DNA from: Bacteroidaceae bacterium
Lineage (GTDB): Bacteria > Bacteroidota > Bacteroidia > Bacteroidales > Bacteroidaceae
DNA: 64,000 nucleotides
Direction: 5' to 3'
Assembly: GCA_017619335.1 (NCBI GenBank)
Contig: JAFZSP010000010.1
Coordinates: forward strand, 1 to 64,000
Notes under the pieces: generated by a model
What the model was told of the DNA's origin: nothing
Seen by the model: the letters and a program-made list of their open reading frames with translations, nothing else
Databases searched by the model: none
Shown: positions 53,296-63,658 of the stretch, in pieces
Position numbering within the stretch: the stretch's first letter is position 1
Layout: every line of letters starts with the position of its first letter
Program-made: the position numbers and the translations under genes

Positions 53296-56200
53296 TTATC
53301 TCATCACCTTCTTGCCGTTCACGATGTAGATACCCTTGCGAGCAGCTTTCTCCACACGGCGTCCGCTGAGGTCATAAATGCCATCGGCAAGGTTGCCGGC
53401 CTGACGCAACATAAAGGCTGGAATATCCTCGATGCCGTCTGCTGGATCCTCGAAGAGCTTGACGGGAGCGTTGCCCGGAGTCTGCACATAGGCCTCGAAG
53501 GGCAGCACGCTGCGGCTCTGCGGCAGGAAGATGCTGCCCTCGGCGTGTCCGTCAATAACTTCACGGTTAATGGCTAAGATGTCTGCGGCCGCAGCCTGAC
53601 GACGGAAGTTGGAGATAAGGGAGAGGCCATTGGCGTCTGTCACGGTCTCGGGTGCGGTGACTCCGATGGTGACGTTCTGTCCCTCGAAGGTGACATCGCC
53701 AGCGAGGATATAGCGGTCTGCATACTCGGGATTGTTCGGCATGGAGACGGCGTAGGGCTTGTGGGCCTCGATGGTGGTGGCCACCTTGAAGCCGTCGGTC
53801 TGCAACTCACGCAGCCAGAAGCGCGGCAGCTGCACATCCTCCGGCAGTTCTACGCCGAACGGCACGGCTTCACCACGGGTAGCGTGGGTGATGCGGGTGA
53901 CGTTGAACGGCACTGCCAAGGTCTCCCAACCGCGTGTCTCGCCGATGCCTGTCTGCATGGCGTAATGGTGGGTATAGGTCACCTGCTTGGCAAAGAACGG
54001 ACGCGGGCTGTGGAAGTTGCCGTCGGTGGCGGCATCGGTCAGTGTGATGTTCGCGGCCTGACGACCCACGATGACATTGCTGACGGTGGTGGGAGCGTAT
54101 GCGGCCAGCGGCACATAGAGCAGGAGGTTGGGATTCTCCACTCCTGTGAGAGCATCAGCACTCAACGGCATTGCAGCGTTCCAGATGATGGCAGAGAGCT
54201 GATGACAGTCGGTGAAGAGGGCATTGCCCGTCTGCTGCAGGTCGGCAGGCAGTTCGGCAGTGACCAGACTGCTGCCGGCAAAGGCGCCAGCAGGCAGTTC
54301 ACGACCTGTGACAGACACCAGCTTCAGGTCTGCGGTCTCCAGGGCGGTGGTCTCTGTGCGGATGGTGGCGAAGTCTGCTTCACCCATGCGACCGAGAACG
54401 GTAAGGGTCTTCAGCTGAGACTTGTCCATCCAGGCCAGGGCCTGTGAGAGAGAGCCGGGCGTGCGGAGTGTGGCGGTCAGTCCGTCGAAGTATGCGGGCA
54501 GTTCCAGCAGACTCTCGTTGGAAGGATTGCTGCCTTCCTTGACGGCGATGGCACGGACGGTGCAGAGGCCGTCGGCAGCGGTCTGACCCGTGTAGAGGGC
54601 CGAGAGCGCGGTGGGATTGGAACCGTCCGTGGTGTAGTAGATGGCAGCGCCGTCGGTAGCAGTGAGTGTGAAGGAGTGACCGTCAAAGTCGATACCCACA
54701 GCCGACAGCGCAGGCAGTGCGGTGTCGAAGGTGGTGACCTCTGAATCCCTGTAACCTTCACGCACGGCCAGCGCCTGCACCACAGTACTATTATTAACAA
54801 GGAACGGGTGCGCGTACGCGGGCGAGGCTGTGGTGGGCACAGTGCCGTCGGTGGTGTAATAGATGGTGGCATCGGGCGTGAGACAGCTCAGGGTGAGTTC
54901 ACCGACGTTGAGCGCGTAGGCAGGCAGGTCGGCCTGGAAACAATCGATTTCCAACTGTGCTTCTTCACTGTCGCCATAACCTGTCTTCTTGGCCACAGCA
55001 CGAACGAGGCCATTGCGCTCCAGTTCGATGGCACCCGTGTAGGGCGTGGTGGGCGCGGCACCATTAAGGGAGTAGTAGAGGGTGGCACCGTCGGTGATGG
55101 TGCTGATGGTGAGCAGGCGGTCGGCCAGGATGAACGTGGGCTGTGCACAGTGTTCCTCTGCCGGGTCGATATCCACCACGAGCATATTGGAAGTGGTGTA
55201 GCCGTCACGCACACCGAAGGCCTTGATGGTGGTGCGTTCCTCCAGATAAATGGGTGCATCAAAGACGGGGCTGGAGGTGGTGGGCGTGCTGCCATCGAGG
55301 GTGAAGTAGATGGTGGCGTTCGGGGTCTCGGTGGTCAGATAGAGGAAGCGCTCGAAGAGCTCGGCACGGATGTCTTCCACACGGAAGCGGTCTGTGACGA
55401 ACTCTGCCACGCCGGAAGTGCGGAAGCCCGGGGCGATGGCGATGGCACGGACGGTGCAGTTGCGGGTGAGCTGGATGGGTGCCGCATAGACGGTGCTCAT
55501 CTCTGTCGGCATCGTGCCGTCCATGGTGTAATGGATGACGGCGTCGGGTGTCGGGCAGAAGATGTGCAGCAGTCCGTCGGCGAACTCGAAGATCGGCGTC
55601 ACAGCGCTGGGATTCTCCAATGAGAAGTAGTAACTGGAGACGTTGGAGGGCTGCATCTGCTCACGCACAGCGATGGCGTGTACCACACAGCTGTGGTCGA
55701 TCGTGATGGGTGAGGTGTAACGCTCACTCTGCTCACTGGGCTGACTGCCGTCAATGGTGAAGTAGATGCGGGCACCTTCCGTGGCTGTCTGCATCGCCAG
55801 ACGACCGCCTTCATAGATAAAGGTGACATCCTCCACGGTGAACCAGTTGACCATGTAGGTGCTGACGCCGCTGGGCAGCGTGTTGTCGGCCACGGCGATG
55901 GCGCTGACCACGCAGTTCTCGGTCAGGCGAATCGGACCTTCATAGAGGGCTGAAGCCGTGGTGGGCGTGGTGCCGTCGAGGGTGTAGTAGATGCGGGCCT
56001 CCTGGGTAGCAGAGGTGAGGATGAGTTCGTCTCCGCTGCGGCTGAAATTCGGCGTGGCAGCAGTGACGGTGGCAGTGCGGAACTGGAAGATGGAAGCCTC
56101 GGCAGTGGTCCAGCCGTCCAAGAAAGCAGCTGCGCGAACATCAGTGTCCTGCGTGAGCAACAGCGGATGGGTGTAGGCGGTGCTGGTGGCCACAGGTGCC

Positions 56201-59200
56201 GAACCGTCCAGGGTATAACGGATGGTGGCATCCGGTGTAGCCGTGTGGAGTACCAGTTCAGGACCTTCCAACATGAATTCCACGCTGGAGACACGGAACC
56301 AATCCACCTGATAGAGCGAGATGGCAGAAGCCATGTAGTTGCTACCCAAGGCAATGGCTCGCACCACACCGTTGCGGGTGAGCTGAATGGGTTCGGTGTA
56401 CATCTGGCTGGAAGAGGTGGGCTCGCTGCCGTCCAGGGTGTAATAGACCGTCACATCTGTCACACCTGTACTGATGGACAGCACATTACCATTTCTGCGG
56501 AACTGAGGAGCGGGAGCGGTGTGGGCGTCACGGTTGAAGTGGAAGAGGCTCACAGCCGAGGGGTTCCAGCCCTGACGATAGGCGATGGCACGGAAATCGG
56601 CATCTGCCGTCAGTGTCAGCGGTGCCACATAGGGCGCTGAACTCTGGTCGGGAATGGTGCCGTCGATGGTGTAATAGATGGCGGCGTCAGGAGTGGGCGT
56701 ACTCATGGTGAGTTTCAGGCCATCCAGGGCAAACTCCACGCCGGAAACCTGGAACCAATCCACGGTGTAGGCACTGACGGCGGAGGGGAAGTAGAAGTGC
56801 TCGTTCAGGGCGATGGCACGGATGGTGCCGTTCTCGGTGAGTAGGATGGGTTCGGTATATTCCATGGAAGCCTCCGTGGGCTCGCTGCCGTCTGTGGTAT
56901 AGAAGATTTGAACATCCTGCACGCCCGCAGTGATGGAGAGCTGGTTGCCGTTGCGGTAGAACTGCGGCGTGGGAGCGGTGACAGCGGCGCGATTGAAGTG
57001 ATAGAGCGTCACGTCGGACGTTTTCCAACCCTGACGCACAGCGATGGCGCGGACGTCACAGTCGGCCGTGAGCATGATGCGGTCGGTATAGACCTGGCTT
57101 TCCTCACTGGGATAGCTGCCGTCGGTGGTGTAATAGATGGTGGCGTTGGCGGTGGAGGTGTACATCTCTAAGTAGAGTTCGTGATAGGCAAACTCCACGC
57201 GCTCGGTCTGGAACCAGTCAACGGTGTAGCTCACGACGGGTGAGGGGTTGAAGTTCGGGCCGGTAGCCATCGCACGGATGGTGTAGTTCTGCGTCACCTG
57301 TATGGGTGCCGAATAGACCTGAGAAGCGGTGGTGGGCACGGAGCCGTCCAAGGTGTAATAAACGGTGGTGCCCTCGGTGATATTCGTGATGGTCACGAGG
57401 TTTCCTTCACGGCTGATAACGGGACTCTCTGCGGTGACATTGCTGAGGCTGAACTCGTAGGAAGAGACCTCTGAATCCTGCCAGTTCTGACGCATGGCGA
57501 CGGCCTGCACCACACAGTCACTTGTCAGCTCGATGGGTTGCTGATAGACTGGGGACTGGGCGTTGGGCGTGGTGCCGTTGATGGTGTAATGGATGGTGGC
57601 TCCAGGCGTCGTCGTGCTCATGGTCAGGTGCAGGTTGTTGAAGGAGAAGTCCACATCGGCCACCTTGAACCAGTTGACCTGATACTCGCTCAGTGCAGAA
57701 GGATAGAAGCCTTCGGCCACCGCCATAGCGAGTACCACACCGTTGCCGTCCAACTGGATGGCACCAGTGTAGGAAGGACTCTCAGTGGTGGGTTCGGTGC
57801 CGTCCAAGGTGTAATGGATGGTAGCACCTGACGTCGTGGTGGTGATGAAAAGCTGGTTGCCATTACGGCTGAACTGCGGTTTCACCACGGTGACATCTTC
57901 CAGGAAGAAGTCGTAGGCGGTGACCTCGGAGTTCTGCCAGTTCTGGCGCACGGCGATGGCACGCACCTTACTGTCAGCGGTCAGCTCTATGGGTTCGGAA
58001 TAAACCTTCGTGTTACCGGTGCCAGTGGTGTTGGGCGTGGTACCATTGGTGGTGTAGTAAATAGTGGCATCGGGCGTGGCGGTGCTCATGGTGAGCCGCA
58101 GGTTGGCGTAGGTGAATGTCACGTCGGCCACCTTGAACTCACTGGCGACGTATGTACCGATGGCAGAGGGATACATATCACTCTTCAGGGCGATGGCTTT
58201 CACCGTCACGTTTCCGCTGAGTTGGACGGGATTGGTGTAGGCGGTGGACTGTGCCGTCGGGTCGGTACCGTCGGTGGTGTAATAGATGGTGGCACCGGAA
58301 GTGGTGGTGGTGATGAGCAGCTCGTTACCCTGACGACTGAACTGAGGCGTTGCCACGGTGACAGCGGCCAAGGTGAAGGCGTAGGTGGCAGCCGCAGAGG
58401 GTGTCCAACCTTCCCTCACGGCGATGGCACGAACCACGCAGTCCGCCGTCAGCTCGATGGGAGCGGTATAAGCGGTGGAGGTGGTGGTGGGCACGGTGCC
58501 GTCGGTGGTGTAATAGATGGTGGCACCTTCTGTAGCGGTGGTCATCGACAGACGGAGATTGGTGTAGGCAAACTCCACGACAGCCACCTGGAAGTCATTG
58601 CTGCTGAAGTTGGCCACAGCAGAGTTGAACAGGTCTGAGCGCATGGCGATGGCCTTCACCGTCATATTTCCATCGAGGGTGACGGGAGCGGTGTAAAGAG
58701 TGGATTGTGCCGTCGGGTCGGAGCCATCGGTGGTGTAATAGATGTCGGCACCTTCTGTGGCTGTGGTGATGGTCAACGTGTTGCCCTCACGATTGAACTG
58801 CGGCGTGGCAGCGGTGTGATCAGCCAGCACAAAGTCGTAGGAGGTACTCTCTGAATCCGTGTAACCCGAACGCAGGGCGATGGCGGTGACAGTGGTGTTA
58901 GCGGTCAGCGAGAGCGGAGCGGTGTAGGCCGGGCTCTGGGCCGTGGGTGCTGTGCCGTCAAGGGTGTAACGAATGGCCACACCTGGAGTAGCAGAAGAGA
59001 GGACGACGGTGCGATTCTCGTAAGCAAAGGTGACGGGCTCACACTTGAACCAATCCACCTCGAAGGTGGTAACCGCAGATTGTGCCATACCGCTGGCCAC
59101 GGCCAAAGCCTGGATGGTCTCGTTCCGCGTGGGGGTGATGGCTTCGGTATAAAGCGTGGAGGCAGTGGTGGGCGTGGTGCCGTCCTCGGTGTAATAAATG

Positions 59201-62200
59201 TCAGCGCCGACGGTGGCAGAGGTGATGATGACCGTGCTGCCCTCCCGTGCTATCACGGGTGCAGCGGTGGTGCTAGCATCGATATTCACATCGTATGAGG
59301 TGGAAGCAGACTGGTTGTAGCCCGGACGCTTGGCGATGGCCTTGACAGTGGTGTTCTGCAGAATCTCGATGGGTTCGGTATAGACGGTGCAAAGGGTGTC
59401 GGGTTCTGAACCGTCCAAGGTATAGTAGATCTTGGCACCCGTGCTGGCCGTGGTCATTGTCAAGTTAGGATAGGAATAGGAGAAGAGCACGACAGAAGTA
59501 GTCAGCCAGTTGACCGTGTATTCTGTGTATGACGGCAAAAGTCCTGTGGCGGTGGCAAGGATATTGAGTGTGCCGTTGGCCGTAGGAATGAAGGGTGCCG
59601 TGTAGGGGGTATCGTTGGTCGTGGGAGTGGCACCGTTGGTGGTGTAATAGAAGGTGGCACCTTCCGTGGCAGAGGAGATAGTGAGGTAATCACCGTTGCG
59701 AATCACCACGGGTTCAGCCACGGTGTAGTCGGCTGCCACGAACGTATAACTGCTCACCAAAGAGTTGGTCCAACCCTGACGAACGGCCATGGCCTTCACC
59801 GTGCAGTCAGCACTCATCGGTAACGGAGCCGTATAGACAGACGATGAAGTGGTGGGGGTAGTGCCATCCAACGTGTAATAGATGGTGGCACCGTCGGTGG
59901 CACACGTGAGGGTGAGCTTCAAGGCGTCGTAGGCAAAGGCCACGGTGTCACACTGGAACTCACTGGCGATGTAGGTGTTGACAGCGGAGGGCAGCAAGTC
60001 TGTGGCATAGGCTCTGGCGCGAACCGTCACATTGCCTTCCAAAACGATGGGCTCGGTGTAATGTAAACTGTTCTGGTCGGGATCCTGCGGAGCGGTGGCG
60101 GACAATCCGTCATCAATGAGGTAATAGATTTCAGCATTGGGCGTGGCGGAGGTGATGGTCAGTTTGCTGTCCGCAAAGGCGAACTCCGGTGTGGCCACGG
60201 TGTAATCAGAGGCCACGAAAATGTAGGTGCTGACATCAGAGGTGGTCCAACCCGTGCGCACAGCGATGGCTTTCACCGTGCAACTGGCCGTCAGGCTGAT
60301 GGGAGCGGTATAGGCGGTGCTGGCGGTGGTGGGCACGGTGCCGTCCATCGTGTAATAGATGGCAGCATCGGCAGTGGTGGTGGCCAGCGTCAGCTTCAGG
60401 GCGTTATAGTCGAAGGTCACGGTATCACACTGGAACTCACTGGCGATGTAGGTGTTGACAGCAGAAGTGAACATACCATCCTTGTAGGCAATGGCCTTCA
60501 CGGTGACATTGCCGTCCAGGGTAATCGGTTCGGAGTAAAGCGTGGCGTTGTTGTCTGGATCTGCATCAGCATTTACATTATAGTATATATGCGCGTCGGG
60601 CGTGGCAGAAGTAATGGTGAGTTGGGTACCGTTGCGAGCGAACTGAGGTGTTCCCACGGTGTGCTCTGCCAACACGAAATGGTAAACAGAAACCTGTGAG
60701 GTGGTCCAGCCCGTGCGCACGGCGATGGCACGGACGGTGCAGTCAGCGGTGAGGTTCAGCGGTGCTGAGTAAACGGTGCTGCTGGTAGTGGGCACGGTGC
60801 CGTCAGTGGTGTAATAGATGGTGGCACCCTCAGTAGTAGTGAACAGCGAGAGTTGAAGGTCGTCATATACGTAGGCCACGGTGTCACACTGGAATTCCGT
60901 CACCACATACTCATTGACACCAGAGAGATAGTAACCCTGAGCGATGGCCACAGCCTTCACAGTCACGTTGCCGTCCAGTTCCAGGGGAGCAGTGTAAGGC
61001 GTGCTGGTGGTGTCGGGATCTTCCGCTGCATCTACATTATAGTATATTTTGGCTCCCATCGTGGCCGAAGTGATGGTCAGACGAGCGTTTGCAAAGCTGA
61101 ACTCCGGTGTGGCAGTCACATGGTCGGCCAGCACGAAGTCGTAGGTGCTCACCTCGGAATCGTCATAGATGGAAGCATTGATGGCAATGGCCTTCACAGT
61201 GGCATCAGCGGTCAGCTCGAAGGGAGCGGTATAGGCCGTGGACTGCGCTGTGGGCGTGGTGCCGTCAAGGGTGTAGTAGATGGCAGCAGCCGGTGAGGCG
61301 GAGGTGATGGCCAGGCGCAGGTTAGCATAGTTGAAGACCGGTGCCGCAGCCTGCACACCCGTCACTGTCTGCATCACCACTGGCGAAGAGGCCAGGCTGC
61401 TGCTCTTGGCGGCAGCATAGAGATAACCGTTATAGGTGGGATTGATGCCGACGCTGAGGTCTGTGAGTTCACCGCCTTGCACTTCCGGCAAGTCAATATT
61501 GTTGGCGGCCATCTGCTCTTCGCGGGCAGCGACGGCAGCAGTATAAGCGGCCAGAATCTGCTCGTAGGTGGTCAAGGACAGCTGCGTGGCCGAGAGGAGG
61601 TAAGCCACAGTGGTACCCTCACTGGCACTGGCGAAGGAGATCTGACCGCCTTCCATGGTGATGGAGGGTGCGACTGCCTGATGGTCGGCCAGATTAAAGA
61701 CCGTGATTTCGGAATCCATCCAATTCGCTCTCAGTGCGATGGCCTTGACCACAGCTCCCTGCTGCAGAGTGATGGGGGCCGTATAGACGGAGCTGGTGTC
61801 GGATGGCACATCACCGAGGGTGTAATAGATGGTGGCACCGTCGGCCGTGCTGGGACTTTCCATCGCCAACTTGTTGTCTGTAAAGGTGAAGGTGACGTTC
61901 TCACACTTGAACCAGTCAACTGCGTAGGTGACGATGTTGGAAGGAACCTTTTCCGGAGCCACAGCCTGCGCCTGCATATAACCGCTCGGAGCGTTCTCCG
62001 TGAACAACACGGGTGACTCATAAAGCGTGGTGGGCAGGTCACCTGCATCCGGGCTGTAATAGATAATGGCACCCGCATCTTCACAAGTGATTGTCACTGT
62101 ATTGTCTGTCCGGCTGAACTGAGGCTCGGCAGTGATGTGACCTTCACGGGTGAAGATCGTGACGTTGGAAGCGGCAAAGCCGCTGCGCTGACCAAAAGCC

Positions 62201-63603
62201 TGGAGGTCATGCTGGAAGTCACCGGCACTGTTGATGAGGAAAGGCGCAGTATAACGGATGGCATTCACGGTGTCTGTAGGTTCTGTGCCGTCCAAGGTAT
62301 AGAAGATGGAGACGAAGGGTGTGGTGCTGGTCAGCGACATCAGACGGGTCTGGTAGTCGTAGGAGAACGCAATGTCCTCAACCATGAATTCTCCATTCTG
62401 GAAATCCATAATGGCCGAACTCTCAAAGCCGTCACCACCGGCAATGGCACGCAGATAGACATTCTCTGTCAATACTATTGGCCCTTCATAGAGGGTACTG
62501 GCTGTGGTGGGTTCCGTACCGTCAAGGGTATAATAGATGCTGGCACCGTCCGTTGTGGTAGAGAGGGTCAGGATATGGGAAATCTCATCATAGTTGGCTA
62601 TCGGCTCAGCGGCCTGAATCAAAGTAGCAGAATAGAAAGCGTGGAGAGCCGTGAATGAAGGAGCAGTAACTGGCATCGCAATCTGCAGGTCAGAAGCCGA
62701 ACCGTTCCATTGGTTGCCCGAGAAGGAACCGGCATTGCCCGTACCGCTGCCCAATGAAGGATAGCAGCCGGCAGCCTCCATCGATTCAGCACTGCCTTCG
62801 CCCGGAACAAAGACCAACTCCGACAAGGTGGAAGCGGAAGTCAGTCGCAGGTTATAGGCTCCCATGGAACCTATCTCAATTCCACCACTGACAGACAAAC
62901 GGATTACCGCGGCACCGCCAGTGAAAGACATATTCACAGCGCCGAAAGTGAAAGGTATCTCATCCAGCGGATAACCTTCTGGGTAATAGGTATTCAGCAC
63001 ATTCTGAAGTGTTTCAAAGCCTTCCCCGTTAAACTCCAACATGGCATCTGTGGCAGTCACCGTGGTGTGCACAGCTGCCTGAATATAGGCAACCATCTCT
63101 TCCTGCGAAGGAGGATTCACAGCGGTGGCTACGGTCACTGAAAGAGACAATACTTCCGTGGCATCACCCGTCATGAAGTACAGCTTCTCCATGGGTTCAC
63201 CTTCCCAAACATATTCATCGCCACTAACGAGGTTCAAGATACCGTGGTCGGGCGTAAAAGTCATGGTGGCTCCAGAGTTCATAATCACCGTAGCGGAAGT
63301 AATGGTGGAGCTAACATCGTTCGGTTGGAAGGTAAGGATGGAGCCCTGATTCACAGACAGGTATGTCCCCGAACTAATCATAGATTGGTAAATCGTACCC
63401 GGTGAGGACTCGTTGTCTTCAGAGGTGATGGTCAACGTTACTGCGCCCTGATTGAAAGACGAGCCATTAGACAGTTCCACGGAGGTCTGTTGATTGGGAA
63501 TCTCCTCGGCAGAGAAGTCAAAAGTATAAGTCTGTGCGTGCAACGGCAACGCTGTCATCAAGAAGGAAGCCAGCAGCAACTGTATATGTCTTAAACCTTT
63601 CAT
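53296..63603 (-). CDS. Giant exported protein of about 35 chitobiase-C-terminal-like repeats (3435 aa)
   Basis: The product has a signal peptide (about 1-23, ending PLHA). An N-terminal domain (about 24-330) starts TYTFDFSAEEIPNQQTSVEL. Then come about 35 repeats of about 80 residues, each with the CHB_HEX_C_1 core ATIYYTTDGTxPTTxSTxYT followed by a AIAVRxGW or AIAxxxG strand. Two types alternate: one led by PQFSRNGNQLTI and ending SAVxxY, the other led by FQCDTVxFxYxxLxL with LTADCxVRAIAVRxGW, so the real unit is a pair. The C-terminal part has BspA-like leucine-rich segments (ELPAGAFAGSSLVTAELPAD), a module with GWETLAVPFNV, and the end YDLSGRRVEKAARKGIYIVN with GKKVMR. It should form a long surface fibre; sugar or mucin binding is possible but unproven. 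Confidence 0.85.
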   Translation of the reverse strand: MKGLRHIQLLLASFLMTALPLHAQTYTFDFSAEEIPNQQTSVELSNGSSFNQGAVTLTITSEDNESSPGTIYQSMISSGTYLSVNQGSILTFQPNDVSSTITSATVIMNSGATMTFTPDHGILNLVSGDEYVWEGEPMEKLYFMTGDATEVLSLSVTVATAVNPPSQEEMVAYIQAAVHTTVTATDAMLEFNGEGFETLQNVLNTYYPEGYPLDEIPFTFGAVNMSFTGGAAVIRLSVSGGIEIGSMGAYNLRLTSASTLSELVFVPGEGSAESMEAAGCYPSLGSGTGNAGSFSGNQWNGSASDLQIAMPVTAPSFTALHAFYSATLIQAAEPIANYDEISHILTLSTTTDGASIYYTLDGTEPTTASTLYEGPIVLTENVYLRAIAGGDGFESSAIMDFQNGEFMVEDIAFSYDYQTRLMSLTSTTPFVSIFYTLDGTEPTDTVNAIRYTAPFLINSAGDFQHDLQAFGQRSGFAASNVTIFTREGHITAEPQFSRTDNTVTITCEDAGAIIYYSPDAGDLPTTLYESPVLFTENAPSGYMQAQAVAPEKVPSNIVTYAVDWFKCENVTFTFTDNKLAMESPSTADGATIYYTLGDVPSDTSSVYTAPITLQQGAVVKAIALRANWMDSEITVFNLADHQAVAPSITMEGGQISFASASEGTTVAYLLSATQLSLTTYEQILAAYTAAVAAREEQMAANNIDLPEVQGGELTDLSVGINPTYNGYLYAAAKSSSLASSPVVMQTVTGVQAAAPVFNYANLRLAITSASPAAAIYYTLDGTTPTAQSTAYTAPFELTADATVKAIAINASIYDDSEVSTYDFVLADHVTATPEFSFANARLTITSATMGAKIYYNVDAAEDPDTTSTPYTAPLELDGNVTVKAVAIAQGYYLSGVNEYVVTEFQCDTVAYVYDDLQLSLFTTTEGATIYYTTDGTVPTTSSTVYSAPLNLTADCTVRAIAVRTGWTTSQVSVYHFVLAEHTVGTPQFARNGTQLTITSATPDAHIYYNVNADADPDNNATLYSEPITLDGNVTVKAIAYKDGMFTSAVNTYIASEFQCDTVTFDYNALKLTLATTTADAAIYYTMDGTVPTTASTAYTAPISLTASCTVKAIAVRTGWTTSDVSTYIFVASDYTVATPEFAFADSKLTITSATPNAEIYYLIDDGLSATAPQDPDQNSLHYTEPIVLEGNVTVRARAYATDLLPSAVNTYIASEFQCDTVAFAYDALKLTLTCATDGATIYYTLDGTTPTTSSSVYTAPLPMSADCTVKAMAVRQGWTNSLVSSYTFVAADYTVAEPVVIRNGDYLTISSATEGATFYYTTNGATPTTNDTPYTAPFIPTANGTLNILATATGLLPSYTEYTVNWLTTSVVLFSYSYPNLTMTTASTGAKIYYTLDGSEPDTLCTVYTEPIEILQNTTVKAIAKRPGYNQSASTSYDVNIDASTTAAPVIAREGSTVIITSATVGADIYYTEDGTTPTTASTLYTEAITPTRNETIQALAVASGMAQSAVTTFEVDWFKCEPVTFAYENRTVVLSSATPGVAIRYTLDGTAPTAQSPAYTAPLSLTANTTVTAIALRSGYTDSESTSYDFVLADHTAATPQFNREGNTLTITTATEGADIYYTTDGSDPTAQSTLYTAPVTLDGNMTVKAIAMRSDLFNSAVANFSSNDFQVAVVEFAYTNLRLSMTTATEGATIYYTTDGTVPTTTSTAYTAPIELTADCVVRAIAVREGWTPSAAATYAFTLAAVTVATPQFSRQGNELLITTTTSGATIYYTTDGTDPTAQSTAYTNPVQLSGNVTVKAIALKSDMYPSAIGTYVASEFKVADVTFTYANLRLTMSTATPDATIYYTTNGTTPNTTGTGNTKVYSEPIELTADSKVRAIAVRQNWQNSEVTAYDFFLEDVTVVKPQFSRNGNQLFITTTTSGATIHYTLDGTEPTTESPSYTGAIQLDGNGVVLAMAVAEGFYPSALSEYQVNWFKVADVDFSFNNLHLTMSTTTPGATIHYTINGTTPNAQSPVYQQPIELTSDCVVQAVAMRQNWQDSEVSSYEFSLSNVTAESPVISREGNLVTITNITEGTTVYYTLDGSVPTTASQVYSAPIQVTQNYTIRAMATGPNFNPSPVVSYTVDWFQTERVEFAYHELYLEMYTSTANATIYYTTDGSYPSEESQVYTDRIMLTADCDVRAIAVRQGWKTSDVTLYHFNRAAVTAPTPQFYRNGNQLSITAGVQDVQIFYTTDGSEPTEASMEYTEPILLTENGTIRAIALNEHFYFPSAVSAYTVDWFQVSGVEFALDGLKLTMSTPTPDAAIYYTIDGTIPDQSSAPYVAPLTLTADADFRAIAYRQGWNPSAVSLFHFNRDAHTAPAPQFRRNGNVLSISTGVTDVTVYYTLDGSEPTSSSQMYTEPIQLTRNGVVRAIALGSNYMASAISLYQVDWFRVSSVEFMLEGPELVLHTATPDATIRYTLDGSAPVATSTAYTHPLLLTQDTDVRAAAFLDGWTTAEASIFQFRTATVTAATPNFSRSGDELILTSATQEARIYYTLDGTTPTTASALYEGPIRLTENCVVSAIAVADNTLPSGVSTYMVNWFTVEDVTFIYEGGRLAMQTATEGARIYFTIDGSQPSEQSERYTSPITIDHSCVVHAIAVREQMQPSNVSSYYFSLENPSAVTPIFEFADGLLHIFCPTPDAVIHYTMDGTMPTEMSTVYAAPIQLTRNCTVRAIAIAPGFRTSGVAEFVTDRFRVEDIRAELFERFLYLTTETPNATIYFTLDGSTPTTSSPVFDAPIYLEERTTIKAFGVRDGYTTSNMLVVDIDPAEEHCAQPTFILADRLLTISTITDGATLYYSLNGAAPTTPYTGAIELERNGLVRAVAKKTGYGDSEEAQLEIDCFQADLPAYALNVGELTLSCLTPDATIYYTTDGTVPTTASPAYAHPFLVNNSTVVQALAVREGYRDSEVTTFDTALPALSAVGIDFDGHSFTLTATDGAAIYYTTDGSNPTALSALYTGQTAADGLCTVRAIAVKEGSNPSNESLLELPAYFDGLTATLRTPGSLSQALAWMDKSQLKTLTVLGRMGEADFATIRTETTALETADLKLVSVTGRELPAGAFAGSSLVTAELPADLQQTGNALFTDCHQLSAIIWNAAMPLSADALTGVENPNLLLYVPLAAYAPTTVSNVIVGRQAANITLTDAATDGNFHSPRPFFAKQVTYTHHYAMQTGIGETRGWETLAVPFNVTRITHATRGEAVPFGVELPEDVQLPRFWLRELQTDGFKVATTIEAHKPYAVSMPNNPEYADRYILAGDVTFEGQNVTIGVTAPETVTDANGLSLISNFRRQAAAADILAINREVIDGHAEGSIFLPQSRSVLPFEAYVQTPGNAPVKLFEDPADGIEDIPAFMLRQAGNLADGIYDLSGRRVEKAARKGIYIVNGKKVMR

Positions 63604-63658
63604 ATCTATACTATTTTAAGGTTGTGAGGTCTTGAGGTTGTGAGGTTGAGAGATCAGC

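Noticed and set aside
53296-63603. Assembly artefact or frameshifted repeat collapse in the giant repeat gene
   Set aside because: The frame stays open over 10 kb, the repeats differ from each other in sequence, and both ends carry a proper signal peptide and C-terminal motif, so the gene looks real.
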